Shown: positions 19,900 through 32,117, counted from the first letter of the stretch. The stretch: DNA of 64,000 bases from JBFXJF01 sp050175155 (GCA_050175155.1 JBFXJF010000007.1:1-64000); one strand, 5' to 3'. Numbers and translations are program-made. The notes: a model not told the origin generated them from the sequence alone.

Positions 19900-20841
19900 G
19901 TGTCTTTTGCCGCTGAAACAAAAAAGGAATTAACATACGTATTTGAAGAGAGTGAATCTGCTAAACATGCTGAGTTATCTGCACTAATTAGGATGAATGG
20001 TAGTATTCAGTTTAGTAATCAGAAGGTTATATTAGAGATAATAACTGAGAATGCTGCAATAGCGCGTAAAATTTATTCATTAATCAAGGAAATTTTTAAT
20101 ATTACATCAGAATTAATGGTAAGAAAAAAAATGAGGTTAAAGAAAAATAATATCTATGTCGTACGAATTCCAAGTAATGTTGAATACGTTTTAAAAAAAT
20201 TAGCGATAGTAGAAGGTGGTTTTTCTTTCAATCCACGGATAGATAAAGTATTGATTAAAGATTTAGGGGCAAAAAAAGCCTATCTAAGAGGAGCTTTTTT
20301 AGCAGGGGGTTCAATTAATCATCCAGAGAGCTCATCATATCATTTAGAAATTTATACAAGTTATCAAGAGCATGTTGAAGATTTATGTAATTTAGCAAAT
20401 GATTTTGGTTTAAATGCTAAATGGATTGAGAGAAAGAAAGGTTTTTTTATGTATCTAAAAGAAGGGGAAAAAATATCCGACTTTCTTAGTATTGTAGGTG
20501 CCCATCAGGCTTTACTGAAATTTGAAGATGTAAGAATTATTAAAGACATGCGCAATTCAGTTAATAGAATCGTTAACTGTGAAACTGCTAATTTAAATAA
20601 AACGGTTGTTGCCTCGATCAGACAAATAGAGAATATAAAATTGATAGAAAGTGAGCTAGGGTTAGATAAACTTCACCCTAAGTTAAGAGAAATAGCAGAA
20701 CTTAGAAAAAAATACCCTGAGTTAACTTTGAATGAATTGGTAGATCATATTCCAGGCGGAAATGTGAGTAAGTCTGGATTAAATCATCGTCTTCGAAAAA
20801 TTGATGAGATAGCAAATAAATTAAGAGGTACTTTGAATTGA
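19900..20841 (+). CDS. whiA: WhiA-family DNA-binding protein
   Basis: About 313 residues. The N-terminal two thirds has the degenerate LAGLIDADG homing-endonuclease-like fold of WhiA ([17 protein letters not shown] near 130-147), and the C-terminus is a helix-turn-helix ([11 protein letters not shown], then [13 protein letters not shown]). WhiA controls sporulation and division genes in actinobacteria and chromosome segregation and division in Bacillus. An in-frame ATG is available at 19885 without a ribosome site. GTG 19900 gives the usual family start [11 protein letters not shown] and is my choice, but the start is uncertain. Confidence 0.92.
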   Translation: MSFAAETKKELTYVFEESESAKHAELSALIRMNGSIQFSNQKVILEIITENAAIARKIYSLIKEIFNITSELMVRKKMRLKKNNIYVVRIPSNVEYVLKKLAIVEGGFSFNPRIDKVLIKDLGAKKAYLRGAFLAGGSINHPESSSYHLEIYTSYQEHVEDLCNLANDFGLNAKWIERKKGFFMYLKEGEKISDFLSIVGAHQALLKFEDVRIIKDMRNSVNRIVNCETANLNKTVVASIRQIENIKLIESELGLDKLHPKLREIAELRKKYPELTLNELVDHIPGGNVSKSGLNHRLRKIDEIANKLRGTLN

Positions 20842-20897
20842 TAATTGCCTAATTATTATGGAATAAATATAATATTAGTATAAATTGGGAGGTTAAA

Positions 20898-21155
20898 ATG
20901 ATTAGAGTAACTACAGTAGTAAAACTAAAGAATGGACTGCATGCAAGACCCGCTGCTTTATTTGTTCAAGAAGCAAATAAGTTTAATTGCGATATTTTTA
21001 TTGAGATAGATGAAAAAGTAGCTAATGCAAAAAGTATTATGGGCATAATGAGTTTAATAATAAATCACGACTCACAGTTAGTGATAATAGCTGATGGAAA
21101 AGATGAAAATCAAGCAGCTGATAGTTTAAAAAGTTTTTTAGAGAAGGAACAGTGA
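20898..21155 (+). CDS. ptsH: HPr phosphocarrier protein
   Basis: An 85-residue HPr-fold protein in the position where Bacillus carries crh. Unlike Crh, which lacks the catalytic histidine, this one has His15 in GLHARPAALF and Ser46 in NAKSIMGIMSL. It could therefore take part both in sugar phosphotransfer and in HPrK/P-dependent catabolite regulation. No enzyme I or PTS permease gene is in the window, so the transport role is unproven. GGGAGG lies before ATG; the TGA stop overlaps the cysK start. Confidence 0.92.
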   Translation: MIRVTTVVKLKNGLHARPAALFVQEANKFNCDIFIEIDEKVANAKSIMGIMSLIINHDSQLVIIADGKDENQAADSLKSFLEKEQ

Positions 21156-22075
21156 TGAATAATAGAAGTAGTATCGAATCACTTATTGGTAATACTCCGG
21201 TTATTCAGATAAAACAAACAGATGAAAATGATGCAAGCATTTTTGTGAAATTGGAATATCTAAACCCCGGTGGAAGTATTAAGGATCGGGTTGCTTTGCA
21301 AATGATTGAAGATGCTGAGATGGACGGTAGAATTAAGCGAGGGGACACTCTTGTTGAGGCAACAAGTGGGAATACGGGAATCGGTATTGCCTTGGTGGCA
21401 GCCTCTAAGGGTTATAAAGCAATTATAATTATGCCAAATACCATGAGTGTCGAAAGAAGAAATTTATTACAGGCTTATGGGGCGGAATTAATATTAACTG
21501 ATGGTCAAGCAGGTATGAATGGTGCAATAGCTAAAGCGGATGAATTAGTTAGGGAATATGGCTATTTTCCGTTAAGACAATTCGATAATCCATCTAATCC
21601 AAAAGCACATCGGCTACATACGGGACCAGAGATTTTAGAGCAATTAGGTGGTAAAGTTGATGTTTTTATTGCGGGAATTGGAACGGGTGGAACGATAACT
21701 GGAATTGGAGAAGTGTTAAGATTGCATAATCCAAATGTTAATATAGTCGGGGTTGAACCATTTGATTCGCCAGTTCTTTCTGGTGGAGAAGCCGGATTAC
21801 ATATGATACAAGGTATAGGAGCAGGATTTGTACCTAAGATATTAAATACTGGAATTTATGATGAGTTAATGCTTGTTACAACGGAAGAAGCTTATGATAC
21901 TGCTAGGTTAATAGCGAAGTCAGATGGCATACTTGGGGGTATTTCGACTGGTGCGGTAATCCATGTGGCTAGAAAATTAGCAAAGAGGTTGGGTAAGGGT
22001 AAGAATATTGTGACGATTGCTTCGAGTAATGGGGAAAGATATATGAGCACGCCACTATATAATTTTTCTAAATAA
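21155..22075 (+). CDS. cysK: Cysteine synthase (O-acetylserine sulfhydrylase)
   Basis: A 306-residue PLP enzyme that makes cysteine from O-acetylserine and sulfide. The PLP lysine is in NPGGSIKDR (about residue 40), the substrate loop is EATSGNTGIGIA, and the phosphate-binding GIGTGGTITG and a C-terminal ASSNGERYMSTPLY are present, the last favouring CysK/CysM over cystathionine beta-synthase. ATG 21155 overlaps the HPr stop (GTGATG), which implies coupled translation. It is an unusual partner for HPr. A hairpin terminator begins at its stop. Confidence 0.93.
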   Translation: MNNRSSIESLIGNTPVIQIKQTDENDASIFVKLEYLNPGGSIKDRVALQMIEDAEMDGRIKRGDTLVEATSGNTGIGIALVAASKGYKAIIIMPNTMSVERRNLLQAYGAELILTDGQAGMNGAIAKADELVREYGYFPLRQFDNPSNPKAHRLHTGPEILEQLGGKVDVFIAGIGTGGTITGIGEVLRLHNPNVNIVGVEPFDSPVLSGGEAGLHMIQGIGAGFVPKILNTGIYDELMLVTTEEAYDTARLIAKSDGILGGISTGAVIHVARKLAKRLGKGKNIVTIASSNGERYMSTPLYNFSK

Positions 22076-22113
22076 AAGATAAGTGATCATCAAAGATGAC
22101 CACTTATCTTTTT
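22074..22113. repeat. Bidirectional terminator hairpin; core-deleted copy of the composite repeat
   Basis: AAAAGATAAGTG pairs with CACTTATCTTTTT around a tip that reads TCATC-AAA-GATGA. The tip is exactly the two ends of the about 47-nt core found in the other copies (for example 34912-34957), with the interior missing. Similarity to the 34.9-kb copy continues past the hairpin (TTTCATATG, then TACAG). It lies between the convergent cysK and clpP genes and probably terminates both. Confidence 0.75.
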
Positions 22114-22148
22114 CATATGGGTACAGAATATGCTGTAATTTCTGAACT

Positions 22149-22745
22149 TTACTTGTCAGCCTTTGGTGCTGAGATGATGATGTTGTCAATTATACCGTAT
22201 TCTTTTGCCTCTAGAGCACTTAAGAAGTTATCTCGATCTGTGTCTTTGGCTATTCTTTCGATTGGTTGACCTGTTCGTTCGGATAAAATTTCGTTAAGTT
22301 TATCTCTCATTTCTAAAATTCTCTTAGCATGGATCTGAATATCACTAGCTTGACCCTGTGTTCCACCCAAGGGTTGATGAATCATAATCTCACTATTAGG
22401 TAGGGCAAATCTTTTTCCCTTTGTACCAGCTGCTAGTAGAAATGCACCCATGGACGCTGCCATTCCGATAGCTATTGTTGATACATCTGGTCTTATATAT
22501 TGGATAGTATCAAAGATTGCCATTCCTGAGGTTATTGAACCACCGGGACTATTTATGTATAAGCTGATATCTTTTTCTGGGTCTTCTGCTGCTAAGAATA
22601 AAAGTTGAGCAATAACAGTATTTGCAACTGAATCATCAATTGCACTTCCTAAAAAGATTACTCGGTCCTTTAATAGACGGGAGTAAATGTCATACGCTCT
22701 TTCTCCGCGACTAGTCTGTTCGACTACCATTGGAACATAATTCAT
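22149..22745 (-). CDS. clpP: ATP-dependent Clp protease proteolytic subunit
   Basis: A 198-residue serine peptidase that forms the barrel chamber used by ClpX/ClpC. The triad is visible: Ser in [14 protein letters not shown], His in [10 protein letters not shown] and Asp in TDRDNFLS. The N-terminus [19 protein letters not shown] is canonical. The frame extends back to a GTG that overlaps GAGGAGG, so ATG 22745, 9 bp after GGAGG, is taken as the start. Monocistronic on the minus strand; I see no clear CtsR operator upstream. Confidence 0.97.
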   Translation of the reverse strand: MNYVPMVVEQTSRGERAYDIYSRLLKDRVIFLGSAIDDSVANTVIAQLLFLAAEDPEKDISLYINSPGGSITSGMAIFDTIQYIRPDVSTIAIGMAASMGAFLLAAGTKGKRFALPNSEIMIHQPLGGTQGQASDIQIHAKRILEMRDKLNEILSERTGQPIERIAKDTDRDNFLSALEAKEYGIIDNIIISAPKADK

Positions 22746-22860
22746 GTTTAATATCCTCCTCACAATCTTTAACTAAATATGGTATTTCTAGTGTCTAACT
22801 ATATAATACTTTACTAAGAAAAAAAAATCAAAATAAAAGTATATCTTAAAACTCTGTGTA

Positions 22861-22938
22861 TGGTGCGCCCGAAGGGATTTGAACCCCTGCAAAACCTGGC
22901 TCCGGAGGCCAGTGCTCTATCCACTGAGCTACGGGCGC
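22861..22938 (-). tRNA. tRNA-Arg (CCG)
   Basis: The minus strand reads as a complete cloverleaf. The 7-bp acceptor stem GCGCCCG/CGGGCGC is followed by an encoded ACCA end. The D arm holds GCTCAGTGGATAGAGC, the anticodon stem CTGGC/GCCAG encloses loop CTCCGGA with anticodon CCG, and the T arm is CAGGGGTTCAAATCCCT. CCG decodes the arginine codon CGG. It lies alone between clpP and cggR. Confidence 0.96.
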
Positions 22939-23004
22939 AAGATGACAAACTAAATTATACCTTGCTATCTACCTATAATCAAGTTTGCAATATGCAGATA
23001 AAGG

Positions 23005-23033
23005 TTGATAATTGACTAATAATTCTATATTAT
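23005..23033 (+). promoter_or_regulatory. Promoter of the cggR-gapA operon
   Basis: TTGATA (23005-23010) and TATTAT (23028-23033) are separated by exactly 17 bp. They lie about 30 bp before the CggR-type operator repeats and 85 bp before the cggR start. Confidence 0.65.
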
Positions 23034-23054
23034 AAAAGTATAAAAATATTTTTT

Positions 23055-23101
23055 TGGACTTAGTGGGACGGAATTAGTATGCACGGGACGAAAAAAGTCC
23101 A
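23055..23101 (+). promoter_or_regulatory. Putative CggR operator
   Basis: Two direct GGGACG repeats, starting at 23065 and 23085, are spaced 20 bp apart and bracketed by a TGGACTT...AAAGTCCA inverted repeat. Bacillus CggR binds direct repeats of this GGGAC type downstream of its own promoter and blocks elongation unless fructose-1,6-bisphosphate is present. Here too the site lies between the predicted promoter and the ribosome site of cggR. The assignment is by resemblance recalled from Bacillus plus position. Confidence 0.7.
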
Positions 23102-23116
23102 TAAAGGAGGATTATT

Positions 23117-24136
23117 TTGGACTTATTAGAGTTACAGATGAAAATAATACCGGATGTTTTGAAGGTTATGCAAGAGAGATACCGTGTTCTTTACCAAGTA
23201 TCCTTGCTGCAACCAATTGGCCGAAGGAGTTTAGCTCAATCTTTAGGCATAACAGAAAGAGTAGCAAGGGCAGAAGTCGAATTTTTAAAGGATAGGGGAC
23301 TAATAGAAATATCGGCTGAAGGAATGAAATTAAGTAATGAGGGAAATCAGGTTATTCAACAATTACTACCAATAATAAAGGAAATATCAAAGATAAATGA
23401 TTTAGAACAGAGGTTACAAAAAAAATTAGCTATTTCAAAAGTATTTATCGTATCAGGTGATTCTGATGAAAATGTGTTTGTTAAAAAAGAAATTGGAAGA
23501 GTAGCGGGACAAATTTTACTTCAGTTAGTAAAAGATAATGAAGTAGTCGCTCTCACAGGTGGTTCGACAGTTTCCGAAGTAGCAAAAATGATTCCTACAG
23601 ACATTCAACTACCCTCGGTTTTATACGTACCTGCTCGTGGTGGTATTGGAGAAAAGCATGAGTATTTAGCTAATACGATTGTATCAACCATGGCAAGAAA
23701 AACTAATAGCTCATACCGTCTACTTCATTCACCCGACCAAATGAGTAACGAATCATATGACTCATTAATAGCAGAAAGTAGTGTGCAGGATTTATTAAAA
23801 GTTATTCGTTCCTCGGGAATTTTATTATTAGGCATCGGGGATGCTAAGAAAATGGCAGAAAGGCGTAACTCTTCAAAGGAGGTAATGAAATTATTAACAG
23901 AAAAGAATGCGGTTGGCGAAGCGTTAGGGAATTACTTTTCTAAAGATGGAGAGATTGTGTACAAGATCAAAACAATTGGTTTAAAAATAGAAGACTTAAA
24001 AAGTATTCCCATTACAATAGCAGTTGCAGGTGGTAAGAGTAAAGCAGATGCAATATTATCCGTATTAAAAAACAATTTTAAACAAATATTAGTAACCGAT
24101 GAGGGTGCTGCAAAAGAAATTCTAAGTAAAATATAA
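23117..24136 (+). CDS. cggR: Central glycolytic genes regulator CggR
   Basis: A 339-residue SorC/DeoR-type repressor. The N-terminus is a winged helix-turn-helix (RRSLAQSLGITERVARAEVEFLKDRGLIEI). The rest is the sugar-phosphate-binding fold, with TGGSTVSEVAKMI and a VPARGGIGE segment that match the fructose-1,6-bisphosphate site of CggR. It is the first gene of the gap-pgk-tpiA-gpmI-eno cluster, where CggR is found in Bacillus. TTG start 8 bp after AAAGGAGG. It should repress its own operon through the repeats at 23065-23090. Confidence 0.95.
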   Translation: MDLLELQMKIIPDVLKVMQERYRVLYQVSLLQPIGRRSLAQSLGITERVARAEVEFLKDRGLIEISAEGMKLSNEGNQVIQQLLPIIKEISKINDLEQRLQKKLAISKVFIVSGDSDENVFVKKEIGRVAGQILLQLVKDNEVVALTGGSTVSEVAKMIPTDIQLPSVLYVPARGGIGEKHEYLANTIVSTMARKTNSSYRLLHSPDQMSNESYDSLIAESSVQDLLKVIRSSGILLLGIGDAKKMAERRNSSKEVMKLLTEKNAVGEALGNYFSKDGEIVYKIKTIGLKIEDLKSIPITIAVAGGKSKADAILSVLKNNFKQILVTDEGAAKEILSKI

Positions 24137-25192
<1,056 letters not shown>

Positions 25193-25319
25193 AAATTATT
25201 TAAGGAATTTATATTCTTCTCTTTCGTTCTATCTATAAAAAGTATAAACTTTATAAGTAGTAAATTATAGAATATTTATCACATATAATTCCATGTTAGA
25301 AGGGAATGGTTATAAATTA

Positions 25320-26507
25320 ATGAATAAGAAAACTTTGACTGATATAGACTTACAAGGGAAAAGGGTTTTTTGCAGAGTGGATTTTAATGTGCCAATTCAA
25401 GATTTAAGAATTACTGATGATACGCGAATTTTAGCTGCATTACCAACGATCAATTATATTGTTGATCAGGGTGGTAAGGTGATATTAGCAAGCCATCTAG
25501 GTAGACCAAAGGGTAAAGTTATAGAAGAACTTCGTTTGGATTTGGTTGCGGAGAGATTATCCGAGTTGATTGGAAAGGCTGTCATAAAAACAGATGAATC
25601 AATCGGGGATAGTGTAAAAGAAGAAATAGCAAAAATGAAAAATGGTGATATATTATTATTAGAAAATGTTAGATTTCACTCTGGTGAAGAAGAGAATGAT
25701 CAGAATCTTGCAAGAAGTTTTGCTGATCTAGCAGATGTATATGTAAATGATGCCTTTGGCGCGGCCCATCGCGCTCATGCCTCAACTGAAGGGATTGCTA
25801 GATATCTACCAGCTGTAGCGGGATTATTAATGCAAAAAGAGCTCGAAATCATGGGTAATGCCTTATCTAATCCAGAAAGACCATTTACGGCTATAATAGG
25901 TGGGGCAAAAGTAAAAGATAAGATTAAAGTGATTGAGAATTTATTGGAGAAAGTAGATAATTTAATTATTGGTGGAGGATTAGCGTATACCTTTGTCAAA
26001 GCTGAAGGGTATGAAATTGGTAAATCCTTGCTTGCAGAGGATAAAATAGATTTAGCTAAGCAATTCATAGAGAAAGCCCAGTCTAAAGGAGTACGTTTAT
26101 TAATACCACTAGATGTAGTTATAGCTGATGATTTTTCGAATGAAGCTAACAGAAAAATAGTTAATATATCTGAAATACCCCCTGATTGGCAAGCTTTGGA
26201 TATTGGACCTGAAACAATTGGTTTGTATGAAGAAGTAATTTTGAATTCTAAGTTAATAATTTGGAATGGACCGATGGGTGTGTTTGAATTTGAGAATTTT
26301 GCAGATGGCACGATTAAGGTGGCAGAAGCTATGGCCAAAGCTAATGGAATAACGATAATAGGTGGTGGGGATTCAGTTGCAGCTATCGAAAAAGCTGGGT
26401 TAGTTGACAGAATGACACATATTTCTACGGGTGGCGGTGCTTCGCTTGAGTTTATGGAAGGAAAAGATTTACCAGGCGTTTCCGCACTAAATGACAAAGA
26501 TAGGTGA
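25320..26507 (+). CDS. pgk: Phosphoglycerate kinase
   Basis: A 395-residue enzyme that makes ATP from 1,3-bisphosphoglycerate. Visible are CRVDFNVP near the N-terminus, [10 protein letters not shown], the [13 protein letters not shown] substrate loop, the nucleotide-binding [19 protein letters not shown] and [10 protein letters not shown]. The frame is open to ATG 25293, but [16 protein letters not shown] from ATG 25320 matches the usual family start. AGAAGGGA lies about 14 bp before it, a long spacing, so the start is the weakest part of this call. It ends 4 bp before tpiA. Confidence 0.95.
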   Translation: MNKKTLTDIDLQGKRVFCRVDFNVPIQDLRITDDTRILAALPTINYIVDQGGKVILASHLGRPKGKVIEELRLDLVAERLSELIGKAVIKTDESIGDSVKEEIAKMKNGDILLLENVRFHSGEEENDQNLARSFADLADVYVNDAFGAAHRAHASTEGIARYLPAVAGLLMQKELEIMGNALSNPERPFTAIIGGAKVKDKIKVIENLLEKVDNLIIGGGLAYTFVKAEGYEIGKSLLAEDKIDLAKQFIEKAQSKGVRLLIPLDVVIADDFSNEANRKIVNISEIPPDWQALDIGPETIGLYEEVILNSKLIIWNGPMGVFEFENFADGTIKVAEAMAKANGITIIGGGDSVAAIEKAGLVDRMTHISTGGGASLEFMEGKDLPGVSALNDKDR

Positions 26508-26511
26508 TAAT

Positions 26512-27270
26512 ATGAGACTACCAATAATTGCTGGCAATTGGAAGATGTATAAGACAATGAAGGAAACAGAAGAATTTATTAAAGCATTTGATGGCTCCTG
26601 TTTTGAAAATTTGGAAGTTGTACTTTGTGTACCTTATACAAATATAATAGTTTTAAAAGAAAATAAAAATAGTAGAGTAAAGATTGGCTCTCAAAATGTC
26701 CATTGGGAAGATAAGGGTGCATTTACCGGTGAGGTTAGTCCTCTGATGTTAAAAGAGTTGGAGGTTCAATATGCGATTATTGGACATTCCGAGAGAAGAC
26801 ACATATTTGCGGAGACAGACGAAACCGTTAATATGCGAGTGCATGCTTCTTTAAAACATGGAATTATGCCCATAATCTGCGTAGGGGAAAAACTAAAGGA
26901 AAGAGAAGAGAATAAAACTCAAGAAGTAGTAAAGAATCAGACAGAAAAGGCAATTGAAGATTTAACACCAGAACAAGTGAAAAAAGTTGTAATTGCCTAT
27001 GAGCCTATATGGGCAATAGGAACTGGCAAATCATCTTCTGCGGAGGATGCAAATAATGTAATTGGCTTTATTCGTAAGACTATTGCTAATAAATACAATC
27101 AGCAGGTTGCAGACGAGGTACGCATTCAATATGGTGGTAGTGTAAATTCAGAAAACATTAAAGAGTTTATGAAAGAAGCAGAAATAGATGGGGCATTGGT
27201 AGGTGGAGCTAGTTTAGAATCAGAATCCTTTAAACTTTTACTTAAACGAGCTGGTGGTCAAGATGTCTAG
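26512..27270 (+). CDS. tpiA: Triosephosphate isomerase
   Basis: A 252-residue TIM barrel interconverting dihydroxyacetone phosphate and glyceraldehyde-3-phosphate. GNWKMYKT holds the catalytic Lys, IGHSERR the catalytic His, [11 protein letters not shown] the catalytic Glu and loop 6, and YGGSVN and GALVGGASL the phosphate site. ATG 26512 lies 4 bp after the pgk stop, with AGGTGA as ribosome site. It overlaps gpmI by 8 bp, so the three are translationally linked. Confidence 0.97.
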   Translation: MRLPIIAGNWKMYKTMKETEEFIKAFDGSCFENLEVVLCVPYTNIIVLKENKNSRVKIGSQNVHWEDKGAFTGEVSPLMLKELEVQYAIIGHSERRHIFAETDETVNMRVHASLKHGIMPIICVGEKLKEREENKTQEVVKNQTEKAIEDLTPEQVKKVVIAYEPIWAIGTGKSSSAEDANNVIGFIRKTIANKYNQQVADEVRIQYGGSVNSENIKEFMKEAEIDGALVGGASLESESFKLLLKRAGGQDV

Positions 27271-28807
27271 ACAAAAACCTTTAGTCTTAATAATAATGGA
27301 TGGGTTTGGATTACGTGATGAAGAAAGAGCAAATGCTATAAAAATGGCTAATACCCCTAATTATAATCGATTATGGGAACGATACCCCCATACTAAAGTT
27401 GCTGCGAGTGGTCTAGCTGTTGGATTACCTGAAGGTCAAATGGGTAATTCGGAAGTTGGACATCTTAATATAGGTGCTGGGCGTATAGTCTATCAAGATT
27501 TAACTAGAGTTACAAAGTCTATAGCCGAGGGAACTTTTTATAATAATGAAGTATTTCTAGATGCAATTAAACATGTAAAGAGCAAGAACAAGAAGCTTCA
27601 TTTATATGGTTTAATATCTGATGGAGGAGTACACAGCCATATCAATCATCTATTTGCTTTATTGGAACTTGCAAAAAAAGAAGGCGTTAGCAAGATATTT
27701 ATCCATGGTTTTTTGGACGGAAGAGATGTTGCCCCTGACAGTGCGGTTAGTTACATAGAAGAGCTTCAAGAAAAGATTAATGAAATAGGGGTAGGTCAGA
27801 TTGCAACTGTTCAAGGAAGATATTATGCAATGGATAGGGACAACCGATGGGAAAGAACAGAGAAGGCTTACCGGGCTATGGTTTATGGAGAGGGTCCTCA
27901 CTATGACGACCCGATAAAGGCGATAAAAGAGTCGTATGAAAAAAGTGTTTTTGATGAATTTGTGATGCCAACAGTAATTGTTGATAGGAATGATCAACCT
28001 GTTGGAACAATAGAATCAGAGGATGCAATAATCTTTTTTAATTTCAGACCAGATCGAGCTATCCAAATCTCTCAAGTCTTTACTAATAAGGATTTCCGTG
28101 GTTTTGATCGAGGTAAAGATTTCCCAAAAGAAATTTATTATGTCTGTTTAACAAAATTTAGCGAGGCTGTAGGTGGTTACGTAGCTTATAAGCCTACCAA
28201 TTTAGATAATACTATTGGAGAGGTTTTTTGCCAAAATGGGCTCAAACAGTTACGCATAGCTGAAACGGAGAAATTCCCGCATGTAACTTATTTTTTTAGT
28301 GGGGGACGTGAAGAGGAATTCGAGGGTGAAACTAGGATTCTTATCCCTTCATCGAAGGTTGCCACTTATGACTTAAAACCTGAAATGAGTGCTTACGAAG
28401 TAACAGAGGCTTTACTTCAGGAATTAAAAAAAGAGAGACAAGATGTTGTAATTCTTAATCTTGCAAATTGTGATATGGTTGGTCATTCTGGTAAGTTAGG
28501 GCCAACAATAAAAGCAGTAGAGGTTGTTGATGAGAACATAGGGAAAATTGTTAAGCTAGTTAGTACTATGGGAGGAATTACAATAATTACCTCTGACCAT
28601 GGGAATGCTGATCTTATGGGCGATGAATTGGGTCATCCTATTACTTCACATAGTATAAATCCGGTTCCATTTATTATAATCAAGGAAGACATAGAATTAC
28701 GTGATGATGGTGTACTTGCGGATATAGCCCCAACGATATTAGAGTTATTAGAAATAGACCAGCCAATAGAAATGACTGGATATTCATTAATCAAGAAAGT
28801 ATTATAA
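27263..28807 (+). CDS. gpmI: Cofactor-independent phosphoglycerate mutase
   Basis: A 514-residue metalloenzyme interconverting 3- and 2-phosphoglycerate. The metal and serine motifs of the alkaline-phosphatase superfamily are seen: IMDGFG at the start, [14 protein letters not shown] with the phosphorylated Ser (about residue 62), the central [11 protein letters not shown] and [12 protein letters not shown] loops, [12 protein letters not shown] and [11 protein letters not shown] with metal-binding Asp and His. Start ATG 27263 lies inside the end of tpiA, with GGTGG as ribosome site. Confidence 0.96.
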   Translation: MSRQKPLVLIIMDGFGLRDEERANAIKMANTPNYNRLWERYPHTKVAASGLAVGLPEGQMGNSEVGHLNIGAGRIVYQDLTRVTKSIAEGTFYNNEVFLDAIKHVKSKNKKLHLYGLISDGGVHSHINHLFALLELAKKEGVSKIFIHGFLDGRDVAPDSAVSYIEELQEKINEIGVGQIATVQGRYYAMDRDNRWERTEKAYRAMVYGEGPHYDDPIKAIKESYEKSVFDEFVMPTVIVDRNDQPVGTIESEDAIIFFNFRPDRAIQISQVFTNKDFRGFDRGKDFPKEIYYVCLTKFSEAVGGYVAYKPTNLDNTIGEVFCQNGLKQLRIAETEKFPHVTYFFSGGREEEFEGETRILIPSSKVATYDLKPEMSAYEVTEALLQELKKERQDVVILNLANCDMVGHSGKLGPTIKAVEVVDENIGKIVKLVSTMGGITIITSDHGNADLMGDELGHPITSHSINPVPFIIIKEDIELRDDGVLADIAPTILELLEIDQPIEMTGYSLIKKVL

Positions 28808-28822
28808 GACAAATTTTCTTAA

Positions 28823-30136
<1,314 letters not shown>

Positions 30137-30142
30137 AGAGTT

Positions 30143-30160
30143 CCTTTGCTTAAGCAAAGG
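30143..30160 (+). terminator. Palindromic hairpin after enolase
   Basis: CCTTTGCTTAAGCAAAGG is a perfect 18-bp palindrome 6 bp after the eno stop. It lacks a strong T tract, so it may work with the larger repeat hairpin that follows at 30177. Confidence 0.55.
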
Positions 30161-30176
30161 ATAACTAAGTATATAG

Positions 30177-30246
30177 GAAAAGTCACTCTGAACTAAGTGA
30201 GAATCTCGAAAGAGGTTCTTCGCTAACACTCAGGATGACTTTTTTT
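30177..30246. repeat. Fold-back copy of the TCATTCTGAGC...GAAGAATC repeat
   Basis: AAAAGTCACTCTGA at the left pairs, with two mismatches, with TCAGGATGACTTTTTT at the right. Each arm continues as a diverged copy of a TGAGCNNNGTGAAGAATC-type unit, so the element is two such units facing each other. It lies between the convergent eno and IclR genes and ends in a T run in one direction and an A run in the other, so it can act as a terminator for both. Confidence 0.65.
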
Positions 30247-31003
30247 AGTTAATGATTCCTTGAAGCTTAGAACAGGAGGCTGTGAGAACTGGGGCTATTT
30301 CCTCCAATTTCTCATATGTTAAGCGGTTAACTGGACCAGAGACAGAGAGGGCAGCAATAATACTTTTCTGGCGGTTAAAAATTGGACAAGCTATAGCGAC
30401 AGCTCCGATTGCTCGTTCCTCAAAGCTCGTTGCATATCCCAGTATTTTGACATCTTCAATAACTTTTTCAAAACTATTTTTATCTATCTGATAATTACTT
30501 GCCAGCTGTTTTAATATATCTTCTTGAATTGATTTTTCTTCATAGGTAATAAGTACTTTACTTGATGCTCCTAATGCTAATGGTAATCGTTCACCAATAG
30601 GGGCAACTCTTCGTAATGACTGGTTGCTTTCTATAGACTGGATACGAATTCTTTCATACCCATCTCTTATATACAAACTAATAGTCTCGTCTAGTAAGTT
30701 ACGCAACCTTTCCATTTCAGGTAAAAAAAGAGTCGCAGGGTCATTCATTCCCGAAAGGTTTGCAGATAGCTCCCATATTTTAAAACCTAACCGATATTTT
30801 TCATTTGAGTTATTTTTGATCAGAAAGCCTTTGAGTTCCAGCGTCTGAAGCATTCGATAAACTGTACTTTTATGAAGAGAAACAAGATTAGTTATTTCTG
30901 TTAAACTTAATTCTGTTGAATGAACAAAACATAGGAGAATATCAAGGGAACGTTCCACAGAACGAACGGTATTAATCTCAACATTTTCTTTTATATCTTC
31001 CAT
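30245..31003 (-). CDS. IclR-family transcriptional regulator
   Basis: A 252-residue regulator. The N-terminal winged helix-turn-helix spans about 15-75 (SLDILLCF, LTEITNLVSLHKSTVYRMLQTLELKGFL), and the C-terminal GAF-like effector domain contains RIGERLPL-like and SVSGPV-like segments (PIGERLPLALGASSKVLI, ALSVSGPVNRL). ATG 31003 follows GGGGTG. IclR proteins bind small organic acids; the ligand is unknown. The EamA transporter gene lies upstream on the same strand and may be cotranscribed. Confidence 0.9.
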   Translation of the reverse strand: MEDIKENVEINTVRSVERSLDILLCFVHSTELSLTEITNLVSLHKSTVYRMLQTLELKGFLIKNNSNEKYRLGFKIWELSANLSGMNDPATLFLPEMERLRNLLDETISLYIRDGYERIRIQSIESNQSLRRVAPIGERLPLALGASSKVLITYEEKSIQEDILKQLASNYQIDKNSFEKVIEDVKILGYATSFEERAIGAVAIACPIFNRQKSIIAALSVSGPVNRLTYEKLEEIAPVLTASCSKLQGIIN

Positions 31004-31045
31004 AAGTTTCACCCCAATTAAAAAATAATAACCTTCGATTTTTAC

Positions 31046-31954
31046 TTATCTAGCTTTTGTAGCCTTAACTTTTCGAGGTAGTAATTTTTTATCTTTATTA
31101 CGCCCTGATAGATAAACCCCAAACAATATTAGTAAAAGTCCAATAATCATTGATCTATTAATATTTTCACTTAAGATTGTCATTCCCCAAAGGATTGCTG
31201 ATGCAGGTACCAAATAGGTTACCAGGCTAGCATATTCGGCACCCTTTTTATAAACTAGATAAAAGTAAATTATAAAAGCAATGCCAGAGCCGAAGCAGCC
31301 AAGTCCAATTATAGAGATTAAAATACTTGGATCTGTTATAAAATAATTAAAATTGAAAGAACTAGTTAAACCAACTGCTATCCCGCTACTAATTGCGGTT
31401 ACAAGTAATATATAAAATGAAGTTTGATAGTTCGTTAGAACCTTCAAAAATCGATTTATTAATTGTGTAGAAAAACCATAAAATACAGGAGCGAGTGATG
31501 CTGCAATAAAACCATAAGTATTATCTATTGATAGTTGTCTAATATCTATACCTGACATAACAATTATTCCAATGAAACCAATAATTATCCCCATCCATTG
31601 GACAAAAGTGCTTTTCGTTGAAAAAAAGAATATCCCCATCATTAAAGTCCAAATTGGAGTTGTAGCATTAAGAATTGAAGCCATACTACTACTTATAAGT
31701 GTCTCACTTAAGCCGAATAAACTCCAAGGGATAAAACAATTTAATATGCCAGCTATAATTATAATAACCCATGGTAATTTTTCGGGTATGAGTGGTTTTT
31801 TTAAAATTAACATTATGATAAATATTGTTACAACTCCAAACAATGAGCGATAAAAAACGATGCCAAAAGGAGTAAAATAATCGAGTAAGACTTTTATAAA
31901 TAAAAAAGAAGCTCCCCAGATCAAGCTTAAAGATAATAGTGCTAAGTATTGCAT
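31046..31954 (-). CDS. EamA/DMT-family transporter
   Basis: A 302-residue inner-membrane protein with ten hydrophobic segments in two repeated EamA halves; LSLIWGASFLFIKV starts the first half and a PVFYGFSTQLINRF segment the second. It ends with a basic cytoplasmic tail. DMT exporters move amino acids or other metabolites; the substrate cannot be inferred. It ends 43 bp upstream of the IclR gene on the same strand, so it may belong to an IclR-regulated unit. Confidence 0.9.
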   Translation of the reverse strand: MQYLALLSLSLIWGASFLFIKVLLDYFTPFGIVFYRSLFGVVTIFIIMLILKKPLIPEKLPWVIIIIAGILNCFIPWSLFGLSETLISSSMASILNATTPIWTLMMGIFFFSTKSTFVQWMGIIIGFIGIIVMSGIDIRQLSIDNTYGFIAASLAPVFYGFSTQLINRFLKVLTNYQTSFYILLVTAISSGIAVGLTSSFNFNYFITDPSILISIIGLGCFGSGIAFIIYFYLVYKKGAEYASLVTYLVPASAILWGMTILSENINRSMIIGLLLILFGVYLSGRNKDKKLLPRKVKATKAR

Positions 31955-32117
31955 TTCTCCACCCCAGTTGTTTATTTTTCTACTTAATTTTCAAAGATTA
32001 TTGATAAGAGTTTCTTAAATAATATATCATAATAAAGTTAAAACAGGTATAATAAAAACATATAAAAGAAACTTAGTTTCACAGAGTGAAACAATTGAGA
32101 TGCGGAGGAATAAACGG

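Noticed and set aside
20898..21155. Reading the HPr-like gene as crh
   Set aside because: Crh lacks the active-site histidine, and His15 is present here.
25775..26557. A 260-codon minus-strand frame opposite pgk
   Set aside because: Ser/Pro-rich shadow of a well-supported glycolytic gene on the other strand, without a ribosome site.
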